DNA of 64,000 nucleotides from Bin18 sp965200355 (lineage in GTDB: Bacteria; Desulfobacterota; Binatia; Bin18), in NCBI GenBank assembly GCA_965200355.1, contig OZ241351.1, positions 1,426,001-1,490,000 on the forward strand, in the 5' to 3' direction. Positions 7,838 through 17,105 of the stretch are shown piece after piece (the first letter of the stretch is position 1; each line of letters opens with the position of its first letter). The position numbers and the translations under genes were made by a program. Under the pieces are notes generated by a model. It made no database searches. It was given only the letters and a program-made list of their open reading frames with translations, and was not told the origin of the DNA.

Positions 7838-9619
7838 TCACGACTTCCTGGTGAAAACGAAGTGGGCGTCCATCTTCTGACGGGCTTCCTGCATGAAGCG
7901 CACGTAGCGGTGGAAGCCACCGTTATAGTTCCCGTCCTGGCGGCGGTTGGACTCACCCTCGAAGTTGTAATAACCGGGCGTACAGTCCCGATTGCGGCTG
8001 GTCTTGCCCCGGTGCTTGATGACTTCCTGCACCCACCACTCCTCGGCCTCGGGTGTCGGGTCTATGGACTGATAGCCATTGCGGCGCACATAGTCGATGC
8101 AGGCCGCGATATGATCGCCCTCGGTGTTGAGAATATCTGTCAGATTGAACTGAAACGAAGACTGATACCCTCCCATGATGAACAAGTTCGGATAGCCCTG
8201 GGTGTGGAGACCAAACAGGGTGCGGATGCCGCTGTCGTATTTGTCGGTCAGGTCGCGCCCGCCGACGCCCCTGATCTGGTTGTAAATCCCGGTCTTCTGG
8301 ACCTCAAAGCCAGTGGCATAGATGAGCAGGTCCAGCGCATACTGTTTGCCCGCAAACACCGGCCCCTTGGCTGTGATTTCCGTAATACCCTTGCCGTGGG
8401 TATCGACCAGATGGACGTTGGGTCGGTTGAAGGTCGGCAAGTAGTCGTTGTGAAAGCAGGGGCGCTTACACATGAACATATACCACGGCTTGAGCGCCTC
8501 GGCCGTGGCCTTGTCTTGCACAATCTCGTCTATGCGCTGGTGAATACGCAGCATGTAGTCGATATTGGCGTTCTCCTGGCGGCGGATAATCTCCTCGCGC
8601 GGAAGCGCGGCCCGCTGGGCCTTCTGTTCCTGGGTCAACTGGGGGTCCATGATTTTCCGCATCATATTCCGGCGCTCAGTCTGCCAGCCAGGCTTCAGTT
8701 TTCGGGCCCAGTTGGGGTCGGTCGGATGATCGTCGCGGATGTCAATGGAGGATGGGGTGCGTTGGAACACGTATAATTCCTGGGCTGCTTCCCCCAAGCC
8801 AGGAACCGCCTGGACCGCAGTCGCGCCGGTCCCGATAATCCCGACGACCTTATCCGCCAGCTTCGACAGGTCTTCCCCGGTATAGTCATAGTCCCAGCGC
8901 GAGGTGTGAAAGGAGTGGCCCTGAAAGGACTCCATGCCGGCAATCCTGGTCAGCTTGGGCTTGGACAGCGTGCCATTGGCGCAAATGACGAACTGGGCTC
9001 GTATATGGTCGCCCCGGTCGGTTCTGATATGCCACCGCTCTTCCGCTTCGTCCCATGTCGTAGACGTCACCGTGGTCTGGAAAACCGCTGACTGGTACAA
9101 ATCGCATTTTTTCGCAATCGCCTGACAGTGGGCGAAAATCTCGGGCCCCTTGGCAAAGCGGTCTTTGGGTACATAGTCCATCTCGTCGAGCAGCGGCAGA
9201 TAGTCATACGACGGCACGTCACACGCCACGCCGGGGTAGCGATTCCAATACCACGTGCCGCCCACATCAGCACCCCGTTCTACGATACGAATGCTCTTGA
9301 CCCCGCACTTGCGCAGCCGGGCAGAGGTCAGCAGGGCAGAAAAGCCGCCGCCGATGAACAGGCACTCCACCTGATCGGTGAGAGGCTCACGCGGAATGAT
9401 CTCACCTCCGTAGGGGTCCTCCTCGTATTGCGCCAGCACACCGGTCAGGTCAGAGGTGTACTGCGCCGTGCCTTCCGGGCGGTAGCGCAGCCTGAGATTC
9501 CGTTCCTCGGCGAACTTGTGTTTGATGGCATCGTAATAGGCTTGCGGCTTGGCGGACGGAGACAGCCAGCTCAAGGGGTCAATCAGGGGTTTTTCCATGA
9601 TACCCGACGGTGTATCCAT
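7838..9619 (-). CDS. Baeyer-Villiger-type flavin monooxygenase 1
   Basis: A 593-residue FAD/NAD(P)H monooxygenase. After an N-terminal extension of about 85 residues come the first Rossmann motif (IGGGFSA, about 89-95), GGTWYWNRYPG, the BVMO fingerprint FQGHSFHTSRWD (232-243, the FxGxxxHxxxW[P/D] type) and a second Rossmann motif GTGATA (263-268). Length and extension resemble the phenylacetone/cyclopentadecanone monooxygenase branch. The family inserts oxygen next to a ketone to make esters or lactones. Start ATG 9619 follows AAGGAAAG. Paralogues are at 11020-12849 and 14460-16058. Confidence 0.92.
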   Translation of the reverse strand: MDTPSGIMEKPLIDPLSWLSPSAKPQAYYDAIKHKFAEERNLRLRYRPEGTAQYTSDLTGVLAQYEEDPYGGEIIPREPLTDQVECLFIGGGFSALLTSARLRKCGVKSIRIVERGADVGGTWYWNRYPGVACDVPSYDYLPLLDEMDYVPKDRFAKGPEIFAHCQAIAKKCDLYQSAVFQTTVTSTTWDEAEERWHIRTDRGDHIRAQFVICANGTLSKPKLTRIAGMESFQGHSFHTSRWDYDYTGEDLSKLADKVVGIIGTGATAVQAVPGLGEAAQELYVFQRTPSSIDIRDDHPTDPNWARKLKPGWQTERRNMMRKIMDPQLTQEQKAQRAALPREEIIRRQENANIDYMLRIHQRIDEIVQDKATAEALKPWYMFMCKRPCFHNDYLPTFNRPNVHLVDTHGKGITEITAKGPVFAGKQYALDLLIYATGFEVQKTGIYNQIRGVGGRDLTDKYDSGIRTLFGLHTQGYPNLFIMGGYQSSFQFNLTDILNTEGDHIAACIDYVRRNGYQSIDPTPEAEEWWVQEVIKHRGKTSRNRDCTPGYYNFEGESNRRQDGNYNGGFHRYVRFMQEARQKMDAHFVFTRKS

Positions 9620-9644
9620 AGATCTTTCCTTCTTCCTTGTATGC

Positions 9645-10016
9645 TCATTCCGTGGGGTCGTCGTCGGTGATCCGATACCACTCCCAGCGTAGTCCTTGCG
9701 GCTCCAGGGCCCACACCTTGTTCTGTGTCGCATGGCAACAGGTCTGCTTGTGTTGGACCTCGGGCGTAATCCCCGCGGCCTCGAACCGGGCCGTAGCGGA
9801 GGCAATGTCGGCCTCATCAAACACCTCAACCCCGAGATGGTTCAACCGTTCCTCAGCCTGCGGGTTCTCGAACAGGACCAGCTTGAGCGGTGGCGTATCA
9901 ATCGCAAAATTCGCATAGCCGTCTCTCAGTTTATGCGGTGTGACGCCAAACAGCTTCGGGTAATACTCGACCGCCTCGTTGAGGTCCCGAACATTGAGCG
10001 CCAGTTGGAGTCGCAT
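9645..10016 (-). CDS. ArsI/CadI-type vicinal-oxygen-chelate protein
   Basis: A 123-residue single-domain glyoxalase-fold (VOC) protein. The QTCCHATQNKVW segment, with vicinal cysteines, and the closing LRWEWY are the marks of the ArsI/CadI group. ArsI cleaves the C-As bond of trivalent methyl- or aryl-arsenicals; CadI is a cadmium-induced relative. Metal ligands of the VOC fold (an N-terminal region His/Gln, HLGVEV, late Glu) appear in place. ATG 10016 follows AAGGAGC. The window also carries arsM and arsS about 38 kb away, which favours an arsenic role, but ArsI and CadI cannot be separated by eye. Confidence 0.8.
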   Translation of the reverse strand: MRLQLALNVRDLNEAVEYYPKLFGVTPHKLRDGYANFAIDTPPLKLVLFENPQAEERLNHLGVEVFDEADIASATARFEAAGITPEVQHKQTCCHATQNKVWALEPQGLRWEWYRITDDDPTE

Positions 10017-10040
10017 AGTCCTGCTCCTTATCTTCCTTCC

Positions 10041-10073
10041 TCTCCCTCCAGGGGAGAGGGCTGGGGTGAGGGG
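10041..10073. repeat. REP-like palindromic repeat
   Basis: tctccctccaggggaga is a short palindrome followed by gggctggggtgagggg. A shorter related version (ccctcaccctcccggcgagaggg) lies at 45325-45347. Both are intergenic, as expected of dispersed REP-type elements. Only two copies are visible here. Confidence 0.55.
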
Positions 10074-10166
10074 AATGACCACCCTGTCCGGTGCCTTAAT
10101 GGCCGCATAGTATACAGGCTCGTCGATAATTTGCTATGTAATCAAAAAACGGTTATATCGCCTGAT

Positions 10167-10235
10167 ATGTACAAGGTCGTCATTAAAAGAAAAATGCTCA
10201 AGAGCATAAGAAGAATGCCTGAGCCTATCTCATGA
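10167..10235 (+). pseudogene. Truncated RelE/ParE-type toxin stub
   Basis: An ATG-started frame of 22 codons (MYKVVIKRKMLKSIRRMPEP...) ends at TGA 10233-10235. The sequence matches the usual first strand and first basic helix of RelE/ParE/HigB mRNA-interferase toxins, which normally run to 80-100 residues. The rest of the fold is absent in all forward frames before the antitoxin start, so the toxin has been deleted rather than merely frameshifted. The antitoxin-type gene 30 bp downstream supports the reading. Confidence 0.6.
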
Positions 10236-10264
10236 GCGTCATTCCGTCGTCATTGAGGTGTCCT

Positions 10265-10633
10265 ATGCAGGCAGTCGTGAAAACACCCCGTATTGAGGTC
10301 AACATTAGGGGGGAACTCTCTCCTAAGCTGATTGCGGTTTTGGAAGAAGAATTTGGTAAAGAACTTCTTCTTACAGAAGAGAGTGACGAGGAGAGCGTGG
10401 ATATTTTTGCAACCGATTGGTATCGAGAGATTCAAGCGAAGACCACGCCGGGAGACTCCCTCAAGATATACCGGGAGAATCACGGACTGACGCAAGCCCA
10501 ATTAGGCGAAAGGCTTGGGGGGATGCCCCGTCAGCATGTTTCCAATATGGAACGTGGCCTCCGCCCGGTGAGTCTGAAAACCGCTCGCAAACTGGCCAAA
10601 ATCTTCAAGGTCTCTCCGGGGAAGTTTGTCTGA
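10265..10633 (+). CDS. XRE-family antitoxin-like HTH protein
   Basis: A 122-residue protein with an acidic N-terminal half and a C-terminal helix-turn-helix of the Cro/CI type (LTQAQLGERLGGMPRQHVSNME). This layout is usual for HigA-like antitoxins encoded after a RelE-like toxin. ATG 10265 is chosen behind GAGGTG; the longer frame from 10232 would add 11 residues encoded by what remains of the toxin region. With its toxin truncated, it may survive as a solitary repressor. DNA binding is predicted from the intact HTH. Confidence 0.8.
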   Translation: MQAVVKTPRIEVNIRGELSPKLIAVLEEEFGKELLLTEESDEESVDIFATDWYREIQAKTTPGDSLKIYRENHGLTQAQLGERLGGMPRQHVSNMERGLRPVSLKTARKLAKIFKVSPGKFV

Positions 10634-10859
10634 TTGGACGAGGATGGTTTTTGTCTGGCCCTTCGGGATCAAACGCCTCCTTCAGAACCGCCTGCAAGAG
10701 CTAGGCAGCCTGCCCACGAGCTTACCCAATTTCCGCTTCTAACGCCCGGCAGGTCGTCATCGCAATAAGATGGGGTGTGATGAACTTGGTGCAAATATCG
10801 CGCTCGCTGAGTGTTTTCTTGTTCATGCGCTCACTGTCAAAAACGTTTTGTCGGTCCGT

Positions 10860-10902
10860 GCTGGTCTACCGCTCGGTTTTTGTCACTGAGCGGTAGACCA
10901 GC
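10860..10902. repeat. Perfect 15-bp inverted repeat in a 386-bp gene-free stretch
   Basis: Arms 10860-10874 (gctggtctaccgctc) and 10888-10902 are exactly complementary, with a 13-nt loop. No T-tract follows on either strand, so it is not a typical terminator. It could be an operator, a cruciform or the end of a small mobile remnant. The rest of 10634-11019 shows no convincing gene. Confidence 0.75.
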
Positions 10903-11019
10903 GGTGTCCGGGGCCCAATAGACGCCCTGACAAATGTTCTTTAAGGTATGCGCTCATTATGCAGAGCAACCAATTGCACAATCAACGCCGGACCGGGAAT
11001 TCGGACTGAGGAGACACGC

Positions 11020-12849
11020 ATGAGCATCGATCTATTAGAACGGGACCCAAAAGAAACATTAGGATTTGACCCGGTGGCGCTCAGGGCCAAATACCGCCAC
11101 GAGCGCGACAAGCGGCTGCGCGCGGACGGGAACGCGCAATATCAGGAAGTGACTGACGAATTTGCCAGCTATAGCGACGACCCGTATAGCGAGTGGGTCG
11201 AGCGCGCCCCGCTGCACGACGAGGTGCAGGTCGCCATCATCGGCGGGGGCTTTGGTGGGCTGCTGATGGGCGGCCGGCTGCGCGAGGCCGGCTTTGACGA
11301 TATCCGAGTCATTGAGAAGGCCGGCGACTTTGGCGGCACCTGGTATTGGAACCGCTATCCAGGGGCCATGTGTGATGTCGAGTCGTACTGCTATCTGCCG
11401 CTGCTCGAAGAGCTGAACTATATTCCCAAGCATAAATACTCGTATGCGCCCGAGATATTTGCCCACAGCCAGGCCATCGCCCGCCATTACGACCTGTACA
11501 CCAACGCCTGCCTCCAAACCGGGGTCAGCGCAATGCGCTGGGACGATACGAGTGGGCGCTGGATTATTCATACCGACCGGGGGGACACTATCCGGGCCCA
11601 ATTCGTGGCCATGGCCAACGGACCGCTCAACCGGCCAAAACTGCCCGGTATTCCCGGTATCACCACCTTTACGGGCCATACCTTCCACACCAGCCGCTGG
11701 GACTACGCCTATACCGGCGGTGACTCAGAGGGGAATCTCACCGGCCTGGCCGATAAGCGCGTCGCTATCATTGGCACCGGCGCGACCGCGGTGCAGTGCA
11801 TTCCCCATCTTGGCGCGGGAGCCCAGCACCTGTATGTGTTCCAGCGCACCCCTTCGTCCATCGATGTGCGCAATAACCGGGAAACCGAGCCGGACTTTGC
11901 CGCCCACCTCGAACCGGGCTGGCAGCAGCGGCGCATGGACAATTTCAACATTCTGGTCAGCGGTGGCGACCAGGACGAAGACCTGGTCGCCGACGGCTGG
12001 ACCGAGATTTTCCGCAACCTGACCGGAATTGCCGCCAAGACGGCTTCCCGCGAATTGGGCCGGCGTCTGACCTCACGCGAGAAGGGCCAGCTCATGGAGC
12101 TGCTCGACTTCCAGAAGATGAATCAGGTGCGCGACCGGGCCGCAGCCCTTGTCAACGACCCGAACACTGCCGAGGCCCTCAAGCCCTGGTATCGGCAGTT
12201 CTGCAAACGGCCCTGTTTTCACGACGAATATCTGCCGACCTTCAACCGGCCCAATGTGACCCTGGTCAATACCGACGGCCAGGGCGTGGAGCGCGTCACC
12301 GAGGGGGGCATTGTGGCCAACGGGACCGAGTACCCGGTCGATTGCATCGTCTTTGCCACGGGCTTTGAGGTGGGCACCAGCTATACGCGCCGGGCCGGCT
12401 ACGACATCATCGGCCGCAACGGTCTCTCCCTGAGCGACAAATGGTCCAAGGGCTGGCGCACCCTGTTCGGGCTCCAGGCCAACGGCTTCCCAAACTGTTT
12501 TTTCCTGGGCTTCACCCAGACCGCTCTGTCGGTCAACGTCCCGCACGCCCTGAACGAGCAGGCCAAGCACGTGACCTATATCCTTGACCAAGCCCGCCAG
12601 CGGGGTGCCAGCCGGATTGAGGCCACGCGCGAAGCCGAAGACATGTGGCTGGCCGATATGCGGGACAAAGCACGGATTGCCGAGCGGTTTTATGCCGAGT
12701 GCACCCCCGGCTATTACAATAACGAGGGCAAGCTGGATACCGATAACGGCTTTTTCGCCGGGACCTATGGGGCCGGGCCGATCAAGTTTTTCCGTATCCT
12801 GGCCGACTGGCGTTCCACCGGTCGGCTGGACGGCGTGGACCTTACGTAA
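11020..12849 (+). CDS. Baeyer-Villiger-type flavin monooxygenase 2
   Basis: A 609-residue paralogue of the 7838-9619 enzyme, sharing its N-terminal extension. It has IGGGFGG, GGTWYWNRYPG, the fingerprint FTGHTFHTSRWD and a second dinucleotide-binding GTGATA. Residues between about 300 and 380 form a longer helical insert than in BVMO 1. ATG 11020 follows TGAGGAG; the frame upstream to 10948 is open but lacks a ribosome binding site. A GPH-type transporter starts 6 bp after the stop, so uptake and oxygenation are likely co-expressed. Confidence 0.92.
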   Translation: MSIDLLERDPKETLGFDPVALRAKYRHERDKRLRADGNAQYQEVTDEFASYSDDPYSEWVERAPLHDEVQVAIIGGGFGGLLMGGRLREAGFDDIRVIEKAGDFGGTWYWNRYPGAMCDVESYCYLPLLEELNYIPKHKYSYAPEIFAHSQAIARHYDLYTNACLQTGVSAMRWDDTSGRWIIHTDRGDTIRAQFVAMANGPLNRPKLPGIPGITTFTGHTFHTSRWDYAYTGGDSEGNLTGLADKRVAIIGTGATAVQCIPHLGAGAQHLYVFQRTPSSIDVRNNRETEPDFAAHLEPGWQQRRMDNFNILVSGGDQDEDLVADGWTEIFRNLTGIAAKTASRELGRRLTSREKGQLMELLDFQKMNQVRDRAAALVNDPNTAEALKPWYRQFCKRPCFHDEYLPTFNRPNVTLVNTDGQGVERVTEGGIVANGTEYPVDCIVFATGFEVGTSYTRRAGYDIIGRNGLSLSDKWSKGWRTLFGLQANGFPNCFFLGFTQTALSVNVPHALNEQAKHVTYILDQARQRGASRIEATREAEDMWLADMRDKARIAERFYAECTPGYYNNEGKLDTDNGFFAGTYGAGPIKFFRILADWRSTGRLDGVDLT

Positions 12850-12855
12850 CTGGCC

Positions 12856-14304
12856 GTGCACGCCCTCCGCGCCAGCCGTGGCACCCTGAATGCGTTTGGG
12901 TTCGGCGCCATCGCCAGCGGCGTGAAGAACCACGTCTTCGGCGGCTGGGTGCTGGTCTATTACAATCAGGTCCTGGGGCTGGACCCGGCGCGGGCCGGAC
13001 TGGCCCTGGCCCTGGTGGTTGATGCGGTCACCGACCCGCTGGTCGGCGTCTGGTCGGACCGGGCGCGGACGCGCTGGGGCCGGCGGCATCCCTTCATGTA
13101 CGCCGGCATCCTGCCGTTTGCCATCTCATTCTATCTGCTGCTCCAGCCGCCGACCGACCTCAGCCAGAACAGCCTGTTCGTGCGGCTGCTGTGTCTGGCC
13201 GTGGCCGTGCGGGTCTCCATGACCTTATACGAAATTCCACGCGGCGCGCTCGGCCCGGAACTCACCAAGGACTACGACCAGCGGACGCAACTGGTCGGCT
13301 GGAGTACCTCCTACGGCTGGTTTGGGGGCGTTGGGTTTGCCTGGCTGACGCTGGCCTTCTTATTGCCGGAGACCGCCGGCTATCAGGGCTCGCGCGCCTA
13401 TCTGAACCCGGCCGGCTATCACAATATGGCCTGGATTGGCGGGGTGTTGATTTTTACGACCGGCATGATCTCCACGCTCAGCCTGCATCGGCATATCCCC
13501 GGCCTGCACGTCCCCGAGAATGACGCTGGCGGACCATTCAGCCTGCGCCGGCTGAGGCGGGAAATTATCGAAACACTCTCGAACCGTTCGTGGTTGATGC
13601 TGTTTGCCGCGGGTCTGGTCTTTGCGCTATACGTCGGCCTGCACAGCAATACAGATCGCTATTATGACCTGTACTTCTGGCAGTGGACCCCGGAACACGT
13701 CCAGGTCTTTCCGGTGGTCCATATGCTCGTCGCCATCAGTTGTGGCCTGCTCGCCTATCCCCTGACCCGTGGACGAGACAAAAAACGGACGGCGATTGGC
13801 CTGTTTCTGCTGTCGGCGACGCTGGGACCGCTGCCGGTCGGACTGCGGCTGCTCGACCCCCTGCTGCCCGTCACATTATTCCCGGCCAACGGAACCGACG
13901 CTCTATGGTGGCTGCTGCACAGCGCGTTTCTGATATCACTGACGGTGACGGGTTTTATTCTGGTCGGTTCTATGGGCGCAGATATCGTGGAGGAGAGCCA
14001 GCGCCAGACCGGCCGCCGGAGCGAGGGGCTGCTGACCACCGGCCCGGCCCTGGCACAGAAGATGGTCAGCGCCGGTGGGGTGCTCGTCGTGGGTCTGCTG
14101 CTATCGGCCTTTGGCTTCTCAGTCCCGAATCCCAGCGTGGAGGCCATGCAGGAGCCGATACGCAATCTGGCTGTTTTTCATGTGGCTCTCAGCCTGAGCC
14201 TGCCCTGGGTTTCGATCTATCTGGTCAGTAAATACACCATCACCCGGCAGGGGCACGGGCAGGATATCCGCAGTCTCGGCTACGCTGAGGCGGATGAAGT
14301 GTGA
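12856..14304 (+). CDS. GPH-type MFS cation symporter
   Basis: A 482-residue polytopic membrane protein with about 12 hydrophobic segments. The motif DAVTDPLVGVWSDRARTRWG followed by RRHPF after helix 2 is diagnostic of the glycoside-pentoside-hexuronide:cation symporter group of the MFS (MelB-like). It starts at GTG 12856, 6 bp after the BVMO 2 stop. Family members move sugars or other organic solutes with a cation. In a monooxygenase operon the cargo may be the oxygenase substrate; the substrate itself cannot be read from sequence. Confidence 0.9.
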   Translation: MHALRASRGTLNAFGFGAIASGVKNHVFGGWVLVYYNQVLGLDPARAGLALALVVDAVTDPLVGVWSDRARTRWGRRHPFMYAGILPFAISFYLLLQPPTDLSQNSLFVRLLCLAVAVRVSMTLYEIPRGALGPELTKDYDQRTQLVGWSTSYGWFGGVGFAWLTLAFLLPETAGYQGSRAYLNPAGYHNMAWIGGVLIFTTGMISTLSLHRHIPGLHVPENDAGGPFSLRRLRREIIETLSNRSWLMLFAAGLVFALYVGLHSNTDRYYDLYFWQWTPEHVQVFPVVHMLVAISCGLLAYPLTRGRDKKRTAIGLFLLSATLGPLPVGLRLLDPLLPVTLFPANGTDALWWLLHSAFLISLTVTGFILVGSMGADIVEESQRQTGRRSEGLLTTGPALAQKMVSAGGVLVVGLLLSAFGFSVPNPSVEAMQEPIRNLAVFHVALSLSLPWVSIYLVSKYTITRQGHGQDIRSLGYAEADEV

Positions 14305-14459
14305 GCGACGCGCCTGGTCCGCAAGCATTGTCCAGCCGTGTGTCAGCGCCTCAGGCTGTCTGGAAACCGCCCTCCGGTCTACGTATCGTTCTCCTCCCGC
14401 CATTACTTGACAGCCTCTGAGCAACTGCATCCTTGCGCTGACCACAGGAGGCTTTGATC

Positions 14460-16058
14460 GTGACCCAGCACTATGAGGCGATTATTATTGGTGCCGGCGT
14501 GTCCGGCCTGTATGCGCTATATCAACTCCGCACGCTCGGCCTGTCGGCCCGGGTGTTCGAGGCCGGCACCGATATTGGCGGCACCTGGTACTGGAATCGC
14601 TACCCAGGCGCTCGTTTCGACTCCGAGAGTTATTCCTACCAATACTCTTTTTCCCAGGAACTGATCGACGAATGGGAGTGGAGCGAGCATTTCTCGGGCC
14701 AACCGGAAGTTGAGCGGTATCTGCATTTTGTCGCGGATAAATTCGATCTCAAGCGTGACATCGAGTGTCACGCCCGCGTGGCGACCGTCGTCTACAACGA
14801 AACGGACAAGCACTGGGAGATTGCGACCCACAACGGTGTCCGCGCCCGGGCGTGCTACGTCATCTGCGCGACGGGTCTGCTGTCGGCCCACCAGTTCCCG
14901 GACTATGACGGCGTTGCAGACTTTGCGGGCCTGTCGCTGCACAGCGCCCGCTGGCCGAAAGAGCCGGTCGATTTTACAGGCAAGCGCGTCGGCATCATCG
15001 GGACCGGCCCGACCGGTGTCCAGATTATTCAGACCATCGCCCCTGACTGTGGACATTTGACCGTTTTTCAGCGGACCGCAAATTGGTGTACCCCGCTGCG
15101 CAACCGTCCGATTGCCGCCGCGGAACAACGGGAACTCAAAAAGGACGCGGACGAGATATTCGCCCTGTGCAAACGCACCTGGGCCGGCTTTATTCATGAA
15201 CCGGATCCACGCGCTGCGCTAGACGTGCCGAGAGAGGAACGCCTGGCCCGTTATCAGGAATTGTACGACCGCGGCGGGTTCGCGCTGTGGTTGGGCAATT
15301 ACCGCGACTCCTTCATGTCACAGCCGGCCGCGGATGAGGTCGCCGCGTTCCTGGCCAATAAAGTTCGCGCCCGCGTTACCGACCCGGTCGTGGCCGAAAA
15401 ACTGATCCCAAAGCATACTTTCGGGACCAAGCGCTGCCCAGGCGAGAAGAATTTCTACGAGACCTTCAACCGGAACAATGTCAGCCTGGTTGATCTACGC
15501 GAAACGCCCATCACGCAAATCACCTCCACCGGGGTTGTCACCGGCACCACGGTGCACGAACTCGACGTGATTATTTACGCCACCGGCTTTCATAGCCTCA
15601 CCGGCGAACTGTTGCGGATGGATATCCGGGGCCAAGACGGGCGGAGTCTGCAAGAACACTGGTCCGACGGGCCCCGCACCAATCTGGGCGTGCAGTTCTC
15701 GGGCTTCCCGAATCTGTGGGCCGTGATGGGGCCGCACAACCCGGCGGTGTTCTGCAATATCACTCGTTGTGCTGAGAGTAATGTCGAGTGGATCGTTGAC
15801 TGCATCCGCTATATGCGTGAGCACGGATTCGAGACGATGACCACAACCGCAGAGGCCGAAGATGCCTGGACCCAGCGTTGCTATGACTCGGCCCAGGGCC
15901 TGCTTATCAATGAGATGCAGGATTCGTGGTTCTTCGGCAGTACCAATCCTGAGAATGTGCGTGGCCGCTTCCTCTTGTTTGCCGGCGGCGTGCCGCTCTA
16001 CCGGAAAATTTTTGCTGACATTGCAGCCAAGGGCTACGAAGGCTTCGAGCTGCGCTAA
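14460..16058 (+). CDS. Baeyer-Villiger-type flavin monooxygenase 3
   Basis: A 532-residue class B flavin monooxygenase without the N-terminal extension of the other two. GAGVSG lies close to the N terminus, then GGTWYWNRYPG, the fingerprint FAGLSLHSARWP and GTGPTG; this is the cyclohexanone/phenylacetone monooxygenase pattern with the usual W-P. GTG 14460 is chosen because AGGAGG (14446-14451) is 8 bp upstream; a TTG at 14454 would be too close. It is followed by a coupled three-gene group beginning at 16146. Confidence 0.92.
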   Translation: MTQHYEAIIIGAGVSGLYALYQLRTLGLSARVFEAGTDIGGTWYWNRYPGARFDSESYSYQYSFSQELIDEWEWSEHFSGQPEVERYLHFVADKFDLKRDIECHARVATVVYNETDKHWEIATHNGVRARACYVICATGLLSAHQFPDYDGVADFAGLSLHSARWPKEPVDFTGKRVGIIGTGPTGVQIIQTIAPDCGHLTVFQRTANWCTPLRNRPIAAAEQRELKKDADEIFALCKRTWAGFIHEPDPRAALDVPREERLARYQELYDRGGFALWLGNYRDSFMSQPAADEVAAFLANKVRARVTDPVVAEKLIPKHTFGTKRCPGEKNFYETFNRNNVSLVDLRETPITQITSTGVVTGTTVHELDVIIYATGFHSLTGELLRMDIRGQDGRSLQEHWSDGPRTNLGVQFSGFPNLWAVMGPHNPAVFCNITRCAESNVEWIVDCIRYMREHGFETMTTTAEAEDAWTQRCYDSAQGLLINEMQDSWFFGSTNPENVRGRFLLFAGGVPLYRKIFADIAAKGYEGFELR

Positions 16059-16145
16059 AGCGTTCCGGTGCTGAATGCCTGATGGACAAAGGCGTCTATA
16101 CTGTTCTGGAGCGCTTTCCCAACGCGACCAAAGAAAGCACCCCCT

Positions 16146-17105
16146 ATGACCGAACAACGTATCTTTACTGCGCGAGACGACCGCTTTCACTTCGATGAGC
16201 TGGCCGGGGACTGGTGGGCAACCGAGACGGCCTGGTTCTCATTCTCCCACCCGGAACGCCGCTTAGGCGGCTGGTTATACACCCTGGCCCGGCCGAACAT
16301 CGGCACCGTCGCGGGTGGGGCCTGGGTGTGGGACGATTCGGCCCATCTGCCCTGGGAAGCGCTCTACTCCGCAAACTATACCGCACTTGAGCTGCCGCGC
16401 GCTCAAGACCTGGACAACATTGCCCTCCCGACTGGTGTTTCGATTCGGGTCCTCGAACCCTGTCTGTCCTATGCGCTGGGTTATCACGATGAGCCGCGTT
16501 TGCGGGCCGCGCTCCGTTTTGAGGGCGTCATGCCACCCGCACCGCTGACCAGCACGGGTTCGACCTTTGGACGCTCGCACCATTTTGACCAGATCGGGCG
16601 GGTGCGTGGCGAGATTGTGCTGCACGGAGAAACGATCCCGATTGATTGTCTCGCGGTACGCGACCGCACCTGGGGACGGCGGCGGGAGGACCGCCCGCGT
16701 CAGGCCGCCTATGTGACTGGCGTGGCCACGGCCCAGCACGGTTTTCTCGCCGTTACCAATGTGGAGGCCGACCGGAATCCGGTCGCGTATGGCTTTCTTC
16801 ACCGCGAGGGCCGAACGCTGCCCCTGACGCGGGGCGAGCGCCGGGTTGCGCGCGATAGAGAACACGGCTGGATCACCCACGTCGAGATTCAGGCCCACGA
16901 TACGGAAGGCCGGGCCCTCCACGCGCGGGGCGCGCCGCTGAGTCGGCTCGTGATTAATCGCCATACGTTTATCGATATCAACAGCCTGATGCGCTGGGAG
17001 ATCAATGGGGAGAGCGGGCACGGTGAGGACCAGGACATGTGGCCGGTCCATCGCTGGTCCCGGATGCGGCGTAGCGCTCGGGCGGCAAACGGAGAGGGGG
17101 CCTGA
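16146..17105 (+). CDS. Conserved protein, possibly DUF7064/DUF7065-like
   Basis: A 319-residue soluble protein, predicted all-beta, with GRVRGEIVLHGETIPIDC, DRTWGRR and a C-terminal DMWPVHRW. These resemble the DUF7064/7065 proteins that I associate with lipid- or steroid-degradation gene sets; the match is from memory and tentative. It overlaps the next gene by 1 bp (TGATG), and that gene overlaps the phosphotransferase by 4 bp, so the three are translationally coupled. No catalytic motif is evident. Confidence 0.7.
   Translation: MTEQRIFTARDDRFHFDELAGDWWATETAWFSFSHPERRLGGWLYTLARPNIGTVAGGAWVWDDSAHLPWEALYSANYTALELPRAQDLDNIALPTGVSIRVLEPCLSYALGYHDEPRLRAALRFEGVMPPAPLTSTGSTFGRSHHFDQIGRVRGEIVLHGETIPIDCLAVRDRTWGRRREDRPRQAAYVTGVATAQHGFLAVTNVEADRNPVAYGFLHREGRTLPLTRGERRVARDREHGWITHVEIQAHDTEGRALHARGAPLSRLVINRHTFIDINSLMRWEINGESGHGEDQDMWPVHRWSRMRRSARAANGEGA

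Noticed and set aside
10167..10265. UGA at the end of the toxin stub as a selenocysteine codon
   Set aside because: No toxin-like sequence continues in frame after 10235; a second stop follows within eight codons.
14305..14459. Additional small gene between the transporter and BVMO 3
   Set aside because: No frame with a ribosome site or recognisable protein sequence.
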